Positions 44,396 through 53,815 are shown, numbered from the stretch's first letter. The stretch is DNA of 64,000 bases from Rhodococcus sp. HNM0563 (GCF_012726195.1 NZ_JAASAF010000008.1:63147-127146); one strand, 5' to 3'. Notes: generated by a model from the sequence alone, not told the origin. A program made the numbers and translations.

Positions 44396-44475
44396 ACACC
44401 CAGGCGGTCGATGGCTGCTCTACGTGCACTCCCCGGTGGTTGCCCACCCTCGCCAGTCGTGCGGTCTCAGCATAA
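44376..44475 (-). promoter_or_regulatory. ZTP (pfl) riboswitch
   Basis: On the minus strand the conserved pieces of the ZTP aptamer appear in order: GACTGGCG (44458-44451), a hairpin GTGGG CAA CCAC (44447-44436), CCGGGGAGT (44436-44428) and, after a variable stretch, CCGCCTGGGTGT (44407-44396). The last piece should pair back as the pseudoknot/P3 half. A TATGCT (44474-44469) just upstream may be the -10, placing the transcript start right before the aptamer. ZTP riboswitches commonly precede folD, purH and glyA, which supports the call. Confidence 0.9.
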
Positions 44476-44607
44476 CTACTTTGCGCTGAGCTGAGAGGTG
44501 ACGTCGTCCGTGGGTTCCTACTGTGGTCAGACCTCTACTGTTGTCCTGAGACATCGAATTTCAGTTGGGGATCTCGGCGCGACACTGGTTGAACTCGTCG
44601 GTTCGAC

Positions 44608-45222
44608 TCACTTGCTCCTACGCGGTGGATGAGCGACGAGTGCGGCAATGACGGCGCGATACTGCTCGACAGGGATGTCGATCTGCTTGACGGTCTGCCG
44701 GTAGAGGGTAAGGCCGGCGATGGTGTCGAGCAGGACGTCGACGTCGACGTCGACGGGGAGTTCACCACGGGTGATGGCGCGTTCGATGATGGCCGCGCCC
44801 TGATCGCGGCGGTGTCGGAAGAACTGCTCCCACAGCAGGGCGAACACGGCCGGTTCGAAGGCGGCGAGGATGACGCTCCCTGCCGTCGCGGGCGCGCCCG
44901 GCGCTTGCTGGTTCGCCCGGTTCACCAGTGCGTGTTCGAGCAGGTCTTCTTCGACGTTTCCGGTGTCGGGGAGATCCCCGAGCTGTAGGACGGTCATGGC
45001 TGCGGCCGCAACCAGTTCGGCTTTGTCGGTGTACCGCCGATAGATCGCGGGCTTGCCGCAGCCCGCCTGCTTGGCTACGTGTTCCATGCGCAGGGCGTCG
45101 TAGCCGTGCTGGGCAACGAGGTCGACGGTTGCTGCGAGTATCCGTTTGGTGACGTCGGTGTCTGCGGGGCGGCCGCCCGGCGCCGGAACGGTGGAGTCGG
45201 GGGACGTGGTGCCGGCAGCCAT
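44608..45222 (-). CDS. TetR-family transcriptional regulator
   Basis: This 204-residue protein has an N-terminal TetR helix-turn-helix (TKRILAATVDLVAQHGYDALRMEHVAKQAGCGKPAIYRRYTDKAELV) at residues 25-70 and a ligand domain with aspartate/valine repeats (LPVDVDVDVLLDTIAG). It is the last gene of an MFS-amidohydrolase-TetR cluster on the minus strand. A site resembling the one in front of the MFS gene lies 16 bp before its start, which indicates autoregulation as well as control of the transporter. Confidence 0.85.
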   Translation of the reverse strand: MAAGTTSPDSTVPAPGGRPADTDVTKRILAATVDLVAQHGYDALRMEHVAKQAGCGKPAIYRRYTDKAELVAAAAMTVLQLGDLPDTGNVEEDLLEHALVNRANQQAPGAPATAGSVILAAFEPAVFALLWEQFFRHRRDQGAAIIERAITRGELPVDVDVDVLLDTIAGLTLYRQTVKQIDIPVEQYRAVIAALVAHPPRRSK

Positions 45223-45237
45223 GCTCTCCAGAATACG

Positions 45238-45255
45238 TGACGGACCGTTCCGTAC
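45238..45255. promoter_or_regulatory. TetR operator candidate 2
   Basis: TGACGGACCGTTCCGTAC is an imperfect 18-bp palindrome directly upstream of the TetR gene start. It shares GAATACGT..AC.G...CGTTCCGTA with the site at 48057-48074, including flanking bases. Confidence 0.6.
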
Positions 45256-45275
45256 GTGCCGAGCGGGTTGCGGAG

Positions 45276-46514
45276 TCAGCGGCGGGCCCGTTCGAGGCGT
45301 GCGTGGGCGAGCGTGGCCAAGGCGGCTGCCTGGTCGGCCAACACAGTGTCGTCGAAGACGGCTCGTGGTGAATGGTTGAACTCGGCGGTGGTGAGGTCCA
45401 CATCGGCGGGGGTCGCGAACAGCGCGAGGAATGTGCCCGGTACCTGGTCGAGCACGAAGGAGAAGTCCTCGGAACCCATCATCGGTACCGGCGAGGTCAG
45501 CACTCGCTCTTCTCCGAAGACGTCGCGAAGGCAGTCGAGGGCCGCCGACGTCGTTGCGTGGTCATTGACCGTGGGCGGATAGGTGAATTCGAGCTCGACG
45601 TCTGCGCGCGCACCGTGTGCTCGCGCGATTCCGTCGGCAAGCTGCGGCACTCCCTCCTGCAGCCGATCTACCGAGGTGGGTGTGAGTGCTCTGACGGTCG
45701 CGCGGAGGCGGGCCTGTTCGGGGATGACGTTGATCGCGCCGTCACCGGTGTCGAGCTGTGTCACCGAGATGATCACGGGATCGAATGCGTCGAACCGTCG
45801 GGTGGCGAAACTCTGCAGTGCGAGAACGATTTCCGCTGCAATCGGCACCGGATCGAGAGCCAGGTGTGGTTGCGACCCGTGTCCGCCGCGACCGTGGACG
45901 GTGATCGTGAGGTCGCCCGAACCAGCGCAGGCGGGCCCGGGCCGGGTGATGAACACCCCACGAGGTCCGGGCGCGACGTGGATCGCGTACGCGGCCACCG
46001 GGCGATCGCCGGCAGCGTCGAGCAGCCCTTCGTCGAGCATGATCTTCGCGCCGCCGTGTCCTTCTTCTCCGGGCTGGAACATGAAGATGATCGAGCCGTG
46101 CAGTTCGTCGCGGTGGGCTGCCAGGAGTCGCGCCGCACCGACCAGTCCGACGGTGTGCAGGTCGTGACCACAGGCGTGCATCGTCCCGTTGGTCGCCGCG
46201 AACTCCAATCCGGTCTTCTCCTCGATGGGAAGCGCATCCATATCACCGCGAAGGATCACCGACGGCCCGGCGTGTGCACCGTGTAGCACCGCGACGACGG
46301 AGGCGAGGTCGCGGCCGACCGTGATCTCCAGGTCGAGCCCCGACAGGGCATCGAGTACCCGGCGCTGGGTGCGGGTGGTGTGCAGCCCGATCTCGGGGTC
46401 GGCGTGAATCGCGCGGCGCAGGGCGATCAAGTCGTCGCTCAGAGCGGTTGCCTCCGCGGGATAGTCGGGGATGCCAGGAATCGAGGCGGGAGCGTAGTCC
46501 AAGTCGTGGGACAT
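45276..46514 (-). CDS. M20-family metal-dependent amidohydrolase
   Basis: This 412-residue enzyme of the M20D (hippurate hydrolase/IAA-amino-acid hydrolase) type hydrolyses N-acyl amino acids. Metal-ligand motifs are ILRGDMDALPI near residue 84, GTMHACGHDLHT near 110, QPGEEGHGGAK near 145 and GSEDFSFVLD near 348. The dimerisation domain lies between about 200 and 310. It is 18 bp downstream of an MFS gene and 53 bp upstream of the TetR gene, so it is part of one regulated unit. The pairing suggests uptake or export of an amide compound that this enzyme cleaves. There is no signal peptide. Confidence 0.85.
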   Translation of the reverse strand: MSHDLDYAPASIPGIPDYPAEATALSDDLIALRRAIHADPEIGLHTTRTQRRVLDALSGLDLEITVGRDLASVVAVLHGAHAGPSVILRGDMDALPIEEKTGLEFAATNGTMHACGHDLHTVGLVGAARLLAAHRDELHGSIIFMFQPGEEGHGGAKIMLDEGLLDAAGDRPVAAYAIHVAPGPRGVFITRPGPACAGSGDLTITVHGRGGHGSQPHLALDPVPIAAEIVLALQSFATRRFDAFDPVIISVTQLDTGDGAINVIPEQARLRATVRALTPTSVDRLQEGVPQLADGIARAHGARADVELEFTYPPTVNDHATTSAALDCLRDVFGEERVLTSPVPMMGSEDFSFVLDQVPGTFLALFATPADVDLTTAEFNHSPRAVFDDTVLADQAAALATLAHARLERARR

Positions 46515-46532
46515 GCTGGGACTCTTTCGATG

Positions 46533-47978
46533 TCAGAGGGAGGCCGGTGCGTCGCCGTCTGCGGACGGAACCGATCGGCGTGCAGGAAGGAAGGTCAGTG
46601 CGATGGCGGCGGCAAGGAATGCGATGGCACACAACACCCACGTCAGGACGTATCCGCCGAGCTCGGCTGTGTCGCGTGAACCGATCGTCGCGGCGCTCAG
46701 GACGACGGCGAACAGGGCGCCGCCCGCCGCACCGCCGAGTGAGCGCAAGGAGTTGTAGACACCGACCGAGGATCCGGTTTGCTCCGGAGGTGTGACTTCG
46801 GCCAGGAGCGCGGGCAGGCCACCGAGCAGGAGGCCCATGCCGAATCCCGCGATCACGGTGTACAGCCACACCTGCCACATCTGGGTGTGGAGGGCGGCGA
46901 TCATGACGTTGGCGCCCAGCGCCAGCAGCGCGCCGAGCAACAGGACACCGCGCATGCCGGTGTAGCGAGCGATTCCGGCGAACGCTGCGGCCCCGACGGT
47001 GGCGAACAACCCGAGCGCGGCGACGACGAGGGAGATCGATGCGGAACTCGCGGAGAAGCCGTACCCGGCAGTGTCGGGGTCCGCGCTCAGGAACGTGGTC
47101 AGCGGAGCCTGCGACCCGAATATCACGAGCCCGAACAGGAATCCGGCGATGTGGATAGGACTCGCCCGACGCGAAAGCATCAGGCGCACGTCGATAGCAG
47201 GCGACGGCGTCCTGAGTTCCCATCGCGCCCACAGTGCGAGCAGGAGCAGTCCTGCGCCGAGCGTCAGGGCAGCGGTGCCCGATGTGAATCCGTTGGAGGT
47301 CGCGAGACTCAGACCGGCGAGGAGGGTGATCATCGTTGCCGCAAGCCCGGCGAAGCCGACGATGTCGATGCGGCTGGGTGTCCGATGTGGAGACTCGGGT
47401 ACGCGCGCAAAAACCGCGTACAGGCTGATCGCCAGTGGGATCAGCGGAATCAACAGGGTCACGAGCAGCGACGGCGCGAGAGCGGAAACCGCTCCGGCCG
47501 CGGCTGTTCCGAGGATCAGTCCGCCGGTCAGGAACGACACCAGCATGCCCACGCCACGGCGCGCGCTCTCGCCGGAAAGGCGACCGTGGATGATCGCGAT
47601 CTCCAGCGGAAGCCATACCGCCAACGGGCCCTGCAGAATTCGCGCGGCCAATACGACGGGATAGCTGGGGACGAACGCGACCGCGAGAGCACCCACTGCC
47701 ACCGCGACCATCGAGAGTCGCAGCACACGCCGGTGTCCGAACATGTCGCCGAGGCGCGACAGTAGCGGCACGCAGACCGCGGCAGACAACGTCTGCACCG
47801 TCAGGAACCACGTGATGTCGGCATCGCTCACCGACAGTGATCGCGCCAGTTCCGGCAGCAGCGGGGCGTAGTAGCCCTGGGTGAAGCCGCTGGCGAGTTC
47901 GCAGAACACGAGGAAGCCGACGACGGACTTCATGGTCGCTCCGGCTGCTGGAGCTCGGGTCATGTTCAGACCGGTCAT
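46533..47978 (-). CDS. MFS transporter, DHA2-like drug:H+ antiporter type
   Basis: This protein has 481 residues from the ATG at 47978, which has AGGAAA about ten bases upstream; a longer frame starts at 48011. It has about fourteen hydrophobic segments. Motif A reads LLSRLGDMFGHRRVLR after helix 2. Fourteen helices and GGLPALLAEVTPPEQTGSSVGVYNSLRSLGGAAGGALF near helix 11 match DHA2-type exporters. It is transcribed before the amidohydrolase and TetR genes. A good TetR operator lies 80-100 bp upstream. Confidence 0.8.
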   Translation of the reverse strand: MTGLNMTRAPAAGATMKSVVGFLVFCELASGFTQGYYAPLLPELARSLSVSDADITWFLTVQTLSAAVCVPLLSRLGDMFGHRRVLRLSMVAVAVGALAVAFVPSYPVVLAARILQGPLAVWLPLEIAIIHGRLSGESARRGVGMLVSFLTGGLILGTAAAGAVSALAPSLLVTLLIPLIPLAISLYAVFARVPESPHRTPSRIDIVGFAGLAATMITLLAGLSLATSNGFTSGTAALTLGAGLLLLALWARWELRTPSPAIDVRLMLSRRASPIHIAGFLFGLVIFGSQAPLTTFLSADPDTAGYGFSASSASISLVVAALGLFATVGAAAFAGIARYTGMRGVLLLGALLALGANVMIAALHTQMWQVWLYTVIAGFGMGLLLGGLPALLAEVTPPEQTGSSVGVYNSLRSLGGAAGGALFAVVLSAATIGSRDTAELGGYVLTWVLCAIAFLAAAIALTFLPARRSVPSADGDAPASL

Positions 47979-48056
47979 GCGGTATCCGTTTCCTGAAGGC
48001 GATGAGTGCATTCGCGGCGGAGTGCGCGAACGCCGGAGCTGTCCCGGTGGAATACG

Positions 48057-48080
48057 TTACAGTACGTTCCGTAACGGAAC
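48057..48080. promoter_or_regulatory. TetR operator candidate 1 upstream of MFS gene
   Basis: TTACAGTACGTTCCGTAA (48057-48074) is an 18-bp near-palindrome. It overlaps a second palindrome, GTTCCGTAACGGAAC (48066-48080), perfect except for its centre. It lies between the divergent-facing ends of the MFS and ligase genes on the MFS promoter side, and matches the site before the TetR gene. Confidence 0.65.
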
Positions 48081-48147
48081 AAGAGTCTCGACGAGTGCAC
48101 GACCCGTCCGGCGATCGGGCGATGCAGGGGAGAGGTCGGTGCGCGGG

Positions 48148-49707
48148 CTATCGCGCGTCGAGTTCGACCGCGCGAAGATGCAGCGCGTGCCGGTCGAGCT
48201 TGCCGACGTGGTTACGCGGCAGATCCGTGACGAACGTCCAGCGATCCGGCACCTTGTAGGCCGCAAGCCGCTCGGCGGCGAACGCTCTCAGATCTGCTTC
48301 GGTGGGCGGGTCGGTGAGGCCGTGGTGCAGCTGCACGAACGCGTGCACGAGCGACCCGAGTCGCGCGTCGGGCGTGCCGACAACCCCGCACAGTTCGACC
48401 GCGGGCGACGCCTCGAGCACATCTTCCACCTCACCGGGGGCGATGTTGGAGCCGCCTTTGATGATGATCTCTTTGATGCGGCCCTGGAAGTGCAGGTAGC
48501 CGTCGGCGTCGCGGCTGCCGAGGTCTCCGGTACGCAGCCAGTCGCCGACGAAGGTCGCCGCGGTGTGCTCGGGGTCGTCCCAGTACCCGGTCATCACCGA
48601 GTCGCTGCGCACCCAGATCTCGCCGGCCTCGCCGGGCGCGGCGTCCACCACATGCGAACCGTCGGCGTCATACGCGGTCGATGTTGCCGCGGCGATGCGC
48701 ACCTCGACGCCGGCACGGGGAAGGCCGAACGAGCCACGCTCGATCAGCCCGAACGGCGGATTCATACTCACGGCTTCACATTCGGTGAGGCCATACAGCT
48801 GGTTGAGCTGCAGATCGGTGATCGTCGCGAACTCGTCGTAGAGGTCGCTGGACATCTGGTCGCCGCCGCACGCGATCTCGCGGAAGCACCCGAAGTCCAC
48901 GTCTTTCGCGCGCGGGTCGACCACCGCGTCGAGCAACTGCGCAGGCAGCAGCACCGTGCGCGTGGGCCGGTGGGTGCTCACCGCGTCGAGGAACAACCCC
49001 GGATCGCTCTCGGCGAGGATCACCACGGTGCCCCCGGTAAGCAAGGTCGGAAAGGTCACGCCGATCGCGGCTCCGGCATGGCAGATCGCCGTGGCTGCCA
49101 GCGAGATGTCCTCGGCGTCCAGCTGTTGCGTGGCCGCGCGGCTCGTTGCGGTCGCGCTGATCGACCGATGCGTGTGGGTGACGCCCTTCGGTTTACCGGT
49201 GCTGCCCGAGGTGTAGAGGATCATCGCGGGATCGTCGTCGTCGACCTCGGGCCAGGCTGAATCGGATGCCGCGGCCACGACGTCGCTCCACCGGCGCGGT
49301 GCGTCGGGTGCTACATCACCGCCGTATACGTACATCCCGATGAGACTTGCCGCCTGCTCGGGAACGTCCCGCACTACCGGTAGCAGCGCTTGGTCAGCGA
49401 TCAGCAACTTCGCCGTGCAGTGGGTGACGGCGAAGACGACTTCGTCGGTCTGGAACCGGTGATTCAGCGGTACCGCGATGGCGCCGATGCGAAAGCACGC
49501 GAAGTACAGCTCGACGTACTCCCACCGGTTGCGCATGAAGATCGCCACCCGATCGCCGAGGTCGACCCCGAGGGAGAGCAGGCCACGGGCCGAACGTTCG
49601 ATCGCGTCGTCCAGTTCGCGATACGACAGCACGTCATCCTCGAATATGAGGGCGGGTTTGTCGGGTGTGGCGGCAAGCGCGTCCTGCATCAGTTGACTGA
49701 GCAGCAT
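48148..49707 (-). CDS. AMP-dependent acyl-CoA synthetase
   Basis: This 519-residue ANL-superfamily enzyme converts a fatty or aromatic acid to its CoA ester. Motifs are MILYTSGSTGKPKGVTHTH near residue 167, QLYGLTECEA near 308, GDWLRTGDLGSRDADGYLHFQGRIKEIIIKGGSNI near 400 and a C-terminal NHVGKLDRHAL lysine. It is closer to FadD/long-chain ligases than the one at 37822. The ATG at 49707 begins the typical LLSQLMQDALAATPDKPALI. It lies upstream of the MFS operon on the same strand, but the TetR operator in the gap suggests separate transcripts. Confidence 0.85.
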   Translation of the reverse strand: MLLSQLMQDALAATPDKPALIFEDDVLSYRELDDAIERSARGLLSLGVDLGDRVAIFMRNRWEYVELYFACFRIGAIAVPLNHRFQTDEVVFAVTHCTAKLLIADQALLPVVRDVPEQAASLIGMYVYGGDVAPDAPRRWSDVVAAASDSAWPEVDDDDPAMILYTSGSTGKPKGVTHTHRSISATATSRAATQQLDAEDISLAATAICHAGAAIGVTFPTLLTGGTVVILAESDPGLFLDAVSTHRPTRTVLLPAQLLDAVVDPRAKDVDFGCFREIACGGDQMSSDLYDEFATITDLQLNQLYGLTECEAVSMNPPFGLIERGSFGLPRAGVEVRIAAATSTAYDADGSHVVDAAPGEAGEIWVRSDSVMTGYWDDPEHTAATFVGDWLRTGDLGSRDADGYLHFQGRIKEIIIKGGSNIAPGEVEDVLEASPAVELCGVVGTPDARLGSLVHAFVQLHHGLTDPPTEADLRAFAAERLAAYKVPDRWTFVTDLPRNHVGKLDRHALHLRAVELDAR

Positions 49708-49788
49708 CGCTTCAATGTATCAGCGAGCGCCGCCTGAACGCGCAGTGTCGTCGGGAGACGTTCGAGCGCAGAATAATTCGCGCCACCA

Positions 49789-50337
49789 TCAGGGCTCGCG
49801 GTCGACGTATCGAAGCTTCTTGGCGGGCACCCCACCGACGATGATGTGCGCAGCGACATCCTTGGTGACGACAGCTCCGCCTGCCACGACGGCTCCCTCT
49901 CCGATCGTGACCCCGGGCAGGACGGTGGCGTTCGCGCCGATCCACACACTGTTGCCGATTCTCACCGGTTTCGGCACCGTGCTCGCTCGCAGCGCCGGAT
50001 CGAGGTCATGGTTGAGGGTTGCGATCACGACGTTGTGGCCGACGAGGGCGTCATCGCCGATGGTGAGGCCGCCTTGGTCCTGGAAGCGGCATCCGCTGTT
50101 GACGAACACCCGCTTGCCGATGCGGAGATTCTTCCCGCAGTCGGTGGTGAAAGGAGGAAAGATTCGGAACGACGCGGGCACCTCGCGACCGGTGATACGC
50201 GACATCATCTCGACGCGCTCCTCGGGCGTGCAGTAACGGGTATTGAGCTCCATGCACAGCCGGATGGCGTCGTTCGCGAGATCATCCATCATCTGCGCCA
50301 AGTCGGTCCCGGGCAATGCCTGATTCCCGGCGTCCAT
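49789..50337 (-). CDS. Maltose O-acetyltransferase-like hexapeptide acyltransferase
   Basis: This protein has 182 residues from the ATG at 50337; a GTG at 50373 would add the plausible [11 protein letters not shown], so the start is uncertain. It is a left-handed beta-helix enzyme with hexapeptide repeats ([59 protein letters not shown]) and the catalytic-type histidine in TLNHDLDP. It moves acetyl from acetyl-CoA to a sugar or related hydroxyl. It is encoded at the end of the lipoprotein array but 190 bp away, so cotranscription is doubtful. Confidence 0.8.
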   Translation of the reverse strand: MDAGNQALPGTDLAQMMDDLANDAIRLCMELNTRYCTPEERVEMMSRITGREVPASFRIFPPFTTDCGKNLRIGKRVFVNSGCRFQDQGGLTIGDDALVGHNVVIATLNHDLDPALRASTVPKPVRIGNSVWIGANATVLPGVTIGEGAVVAGGAVVTKDVAAHIIVGGVPAKKLRYVDREP

Positions 50338-50527
50338 CTGCGCGAGAAACTCTTCGGTTTCCCGCCGCCACACGCATCGCAGATCGGGTTGGTTCAACAG
50401 CGGTATGCGCAGTCGAGCCAACCAAGTCTGCATGCCGGCGTCCGATCGGCAAGGATTCCAGCGCGTTGAACCAGATGGTTGGCTGGAATACCTCACTGCG
50501 CAGACCATTCCGGATGTGACCACACGC

Positions 50528-51280
50528 CTATTCGTCATCTTCGACAACTGTGGGCCACCCGGGGTAGAACGGTTCGACGACGGGAGCGGCCGGAAGCTCC
50601 TCCTCTTCGGGTACCTCCGGGTTGTATCCCGGCATGTCCTCATCACAGATGGTCCACATGGGCCTCTCGCTGCCGCGGGAGCCATCTGCTCGTTCTATTT
50701 CGAGGCCTTCGAATACATTCCACGTCGGATAGGGAAGTCGATGCTCGTAGTCGAGTGCTGGAGTGGTGGCAGGGCGGGCGGTGGTCAGCCGGATTCGTAG
50801 GGGCGTGTACCGCATTGTGTGGATGCGTATCCATGCGTGCCTTGTGGATATCGCGGTGTGCATATAGTCGCTGCACACCAATACTTCTGTTACGGGTTCG
50901 CCGATGTGGACGGAGGGTTCGATCAGGAGGATGTGGTGGTATACCGTCCCGTATTCAGGTGTGGGAGTGGATTCCCATTGCTTTCGGATATCCCAGAATC
51001 CGGGGTGGACGCTGGCTGGATCTGCCGTGTGGCTGTAGGTGCTTGTGCTTTCGACGTAGGACCGGACCGCTTGTAGTATTCGTAAGTCGAGTGACACCCC
51101 GGCTGGTGCATTCCAGCGATGTGACAGCAGTTGTGCGTCGGCGTCGAGTGCTGCGAAGGAGACCTGTTCGGGTTCAGGTGGTGTCGGCGCGGCGGCGGGT
51201 GTTGTGCAGGCTGCTGTCGTGAAGGTCAATGCTGCGGTGACGAACACGATGATGTTTTTTCCGGTGGTGGACTGTCTCAT
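50528..51280 (-). CDS. Lipoprotein paralogue A (last of five)
   Basis: This 250-residue protein has a lipoprotein signal peptide: [20 protein letters not shown], then the lipobox TTAAC with cysteine 25 the likely lipidated residue. The mature part follows the family pattern: [18 protein letters not shown], then [44 protein letters not shown] and [18 protein letters not shown]. It is the most diverged member. Its ATG overlaps the stop of a remnant of the cargo gene exactly as paralogue E overlaps the intact cargo gene, showing it came from a duplicated cargo-lipoprotein unit. Function unknown; exposed on the outer face of the plasma membrane. Confidence 0.75.
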   Translation of the reverse strand: MRQSTTGKNIIVFVTAALTFTTAACTTPAAAPTPPEPEQVSFAALDADAQLLSHRWNAPAGVSLDLRILQAVRSYVESTSTYSHTADPASVHPGFWDIRKQWESTPTPEYGTVYHHILLIEPSVHIGEPVTEVLVCSDYMHTAISTRHAWIRIHTMRYTPLRIRLTTARPATTPALDYEHRLPYPTWNVFEGLEIERADGSRGSERPMWTICDEDMPGYNPEVPEEEELPAAPVVEPFYPGWPTVVEDDE

Positions 51281-51440
51281 CGTGGGTTGCTCGACTCCCT
51301 TGTGGTAGGTGCGATGCTTCCGTATGCGTGGATGACGATGGTGGGATCGTGCGGTAATCCGTGCTGTCCGAATGTGGTAGGTGCGCTTCCGAATGTGGTG
51401 GATTCCAGGTCCGTCGCTATGGGGGTGAAATCGTGCCGTT
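51277..51440 (-). pseudogene. Remnant of a second 796-residue-type cargo gene
   Basis: The minus strand reads DFTPIATDLESTTFGSAPTTFG and then [18 protein letters not shown] with a stop at 51277. These match an internal stretch (TLMATDQESSATFGSAATAFG) and the very C-terminus (DAYGSVAPTNREPNAPR) of the cargo protein at 54550-56940, with about 180 residues deleted between them. The ATGA overlap with the next lipoprotein gene is kept. Confidence 0.7.
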
Positions 51441-51493
51441 CGTTCTCGATTGAATGATTCACTGCAAGAGTCGTTCCGGAGTTGATCATGCTT

Positions 51494-52249
51494 CTACTCG
51501 CTGGCGTCGACAACGGCGGGCCAGCCTGGGTGGAACGGTTCGACGACAGGAGCGGCGGGAAGTAATTCCTTCAGCGGGGCGTCGTAATCGAACCCGGGCA
51601 TCCGCGACATGCACACGCGCCACGGGTCATTCTCGCCCATCCGCTTGTCCGTGAACCGTTCGACTTCCCAGCCGTCGAACACGTTCCAGGCTGGAAACGA
51701 AAGCCTGCGGTCGTTGTCAATTGGTGGGGCGGTCACGGCCACCGTTCCGGATGACTGGATACGAAGCGATACGTACGACAGTGATTCTAGGCGCGTCCAC
51801 CCAGTATCGGTGGGCATCCCCGTCTGCATGTAGGTGGAACAGACGTGGATCTCGTTGGCGGGTTTTCCGAGGTGAGTGGTGGTTTCGACTTGGAGGATAT
51901 GGTGGGTGATCGTGCCGGTCCGCGGCGTGGGTGGTGATTTCTGGACGTGGGCGACGTCGGTGTATCCGGGATAGAGGGTGTTGGGGTCTGCGGTGCGGTC
52001 GTAGTTGTTTTCGCTTTCGATGTAGCCGCGGGCCACTTGTATTTCTGGTGAGTCGAGGTCGGTGCCGTGTGGTGCGGTCCACCGGTGGGACATGATCTTC
52101 GCGTCGGACTCGAGTGCGGCGAAGGGGTCGGGCTCCGGCGAAGGTGAGGGAGCGGCCTGCGGTGTGCACGCTGAGATAACGGCGGCGAGTGATGCGGTAG
52201 CGAGAAGCCGGGCATACGTGGGGATCGAATGTATTTCTGCGGGAGTCAT
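51494..52249 (-). CDS. Lipoprotein paralogue B
   Basis: This 251-residue protein starts at the ATG at 52249 (MTPAEIHSIPTYARLLATAS) with lipobox VISAC, cysteine about 28. Then come PQAAPSPSPEPDPFAALESDAKIMSHRWTAPHGTDLDSPEIQVARGYIE and the shared tail. It is the same length as paralogue D and closely similar to it, suggesting a recent copy. It retains HHILQVETTTHLGKPANEIHVCSTYMQT, where two cysteines of the family could pair. It precedes the decayed cargo remnant in the array. Confidence 0.75.
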   Translation of the reverse strand: MTPAEIHSIPTYARLLATASLAAVISACTPQAAPSPSPEPDPFAALESDAKIMSHRWTAPHGTDLDSPEIQVARGYIESENNYDRTADPNTLYPGYTDVAHVQKSPPTPRTGTITHHILQVETTTHLGKPANEIHVCSTYMQTGMPTDTGWTRLESLSYVSLRIQSSGTVAVTAPPIDNDRRLSFPAWNVFDGWEVERFTDKRMGENDPWRVCMSRMPGFDYDAPLKELLPAAPVVEPFHPGWPAVVDASE

Positions 52250-52268
52250 TCCGGATGATCCCGCGCTC

Positions 52269-53036
52269 CTATTCGTCATCTTCGACAACTGTGGGCCATC
52301 CGGGGTAGAAGGGCTCGACAACGGGAGCCGCAGTGAGCTGTTCGGTAATGGGAGTATCCCGGTTGTATCCCGGCATGTGTGATGTGCAAATGCGCCACGG
52401 GGCGTCATCGTCCATCCGCTTGTCTGTGAAGCGTTCGACTTGCCAGCCGTCGAAGACGTTCCAGGTGGGGTAGGGCAGTCGATGGTTGTAGTCGAGAGCG
52501 AGTGGGGCGTCTGGGGCCGAGTCAGTTTGTTGTATTCGAAGCGAGGTATCGAAAGAAGTCTCCATGCGGGTCCATCCGGTTGCGGTGGGCTTGGCGGTTT
52601 GCATGTAGACGTTGCAGGCGTGGATTTCTGTGGCGGGTCGTCCCAGGTGGGTCGTGGATTCGGTTTGAAGGATGTGGTGGGTGATCGTGCCGGTCCGTGG
52701 TGTAGGCGGTGATTTCTGGACGTGGGCGACGTCGTTGAATCCGGGGTAGAGGGTGCTGGGGTCTGCGGTGCGGTCGTAGTTGTTTTCGCTCTCGATGTAG
52801 CCGCGGGCCACTTGTAGTTCCGGGGCGTTGAGGTCGACGCCCTCGGGTACGATCCAGCGATGGGACATGATCTTTGCGTCGGTTTCGAGTGCGGCGAAGC
52901 GATCTGGTTCCGGTGGAAGCGACGGATCGGTCTCGGGGGTACACGCCCCCATGACTGCGGCAAGCGTTGCGATGCCGACGGCCCGGATGAGCATCCAGGT
53001 CGACTGATTCGCTGCGGGAGTTCCGGAAATGAACAT
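52269..53036 (-). CDS. Lipoprotein paralogue C
   Basis: This 255-residue protein starts at the ATG at 53036, with AGGAGC directly before it; a second ATG 14 codons later (MLIRAVGIATLAAVMGACTPE) gives a more normal signal peptide. The lipobox is VMGAC. The mature part follows the family: FAALETDAKIMSHRWIVPEGVDLNAPELQ, then YDRTADPSTLYPGFNDVAHVQKSPPTPRTGT, and a C-terminal [13 protein letters not shown]. It lies 4 bp after paralogue D and 19 bp before paralogue B. Confidence 0.75.
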   Translation of the reverse strand: MFISGTPAANQSTWMLIRAVGIATLAAVMGACTPETDPSLPPEPDRFAALETDAKIMSHRWIVPEGVDLNAPELQVARGYIESENNYDRTADPSTLYPGFNDVAHVQKSPPTPRTGTITHHILQTESTTHLGRPATEIHACNVYMQTAKPTATGWTRMETSFDTSLRIQQTDSAPDAPLALDYNHRLPYPTWNVFDGWQVERFTDKRMDDDAPWRICTSHMPGYNRDTPITEQLTAAPVVEPFYPGWPTVVEDDE

Positions 53037-53040
53037 GCTC

Positions 53041-53796
53041 CTATTCGTTGTTGTCGACGAGGGTCGGCCAGCCGGGGGAGAACGGTTCTATGGCAGGGGA
53101 TCCCTGAAGACGTTCTTGCACTGGGGTATCCGGAGTGATTCCTGGTATCTGCGACATGCAGATGCGCCATGGATCGTTTTCGCCCATCCGCTTGTCTGTG
53201 AAGCGTTCGACTTCCCAGCCGTCGAAGACATTCCAGGTGGGATACGGCAGTCGATGTTCGTAGTCGAGATTGGAGAGGGGATTGGTGGCTCGCTCGGTCT
53301 GTTGGAGTCGGAGCGATGTATAGAAGCGCCTTTCCATGCGGGTCCATCCATCAGCGGTGGGCATGGCGGTTTGTGTGTGTACGTCGCAGACATGGATTTC
53401 GGTGACGGGTTGTTCGAGGTGCGTAGTGGGTTCGACTTGGAGTATGTGGTGGGTGATCGTACCGGTTCGTGGTGTAGGTGGGGACTTGTACGCGTGGGCG
53501 ACGTCGTTGAATCCGGGGTAGAGGGTCAAGGGGTCGGCGGTGCGGTCGTAGTTGTTTTCGCTCTCGATATAGCCTCGGGCCACTTGTAGTTCCGGGGCGT
53601 CGAGATTGACGCCGTCTGGTGCGGTCCAGCGGTGGGACATGATCTTCGCGTCGGCTTCGAGTGCGGCGAAGCGGTCGGGCTCCGGCGAAGGTGGGGGAGC
53701 GGCCTGCGGTGTGCACGCTGAGATGACAGCGGCGAGTGACGCGGTAGCGAGAAGCCGGACATACGTGGCGATCGAATGTATTGCTGCGGGAGTCAT
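53041..53796 (-). CDS. Lipoprotein paralogue D
   Basis: This 251-residue protein starts at the ATG at 53796 (MTPAAIHSIATYVRLLATASLA), lipobox VISAC. The body matches B and E closely, but the C-terminus (GITPDTPVQERLQGSPAIEPFSPGWPTLVDNNE) differs. It overlaps neither neighbour and follows paralogue E after 19 bp. The HRW, YDRTADP and ITHHILQVE motifs are family constants, probably defining one domain of unknown fold. Confidence 0.75.
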   Translation of the reverse strand: MTPAAIHSIATYVRLLATASLAAVISACTPQAAPPPSPEPDRFAALEADAKIMSHRWTAPDGVNLDAPELQVARGYIESENNYDRTADPLTLYPGFNDVAHAYKSPPTPRTGTITHHILQVEPTTHLEQPVTEIHVCDVHTQTAMPTADGWTRMERRFYTSLRLQQTERATNPLSNLDYEHRLPYPTWNVFDGWEVERFTDKRMGENDPWRICMSQIPGITPDTPVQERLQGSPAIEPFSPGWPTLVDNNE

Positions 53797-53815
53797 TCTG
53801 GATGATCCCGCGCTC

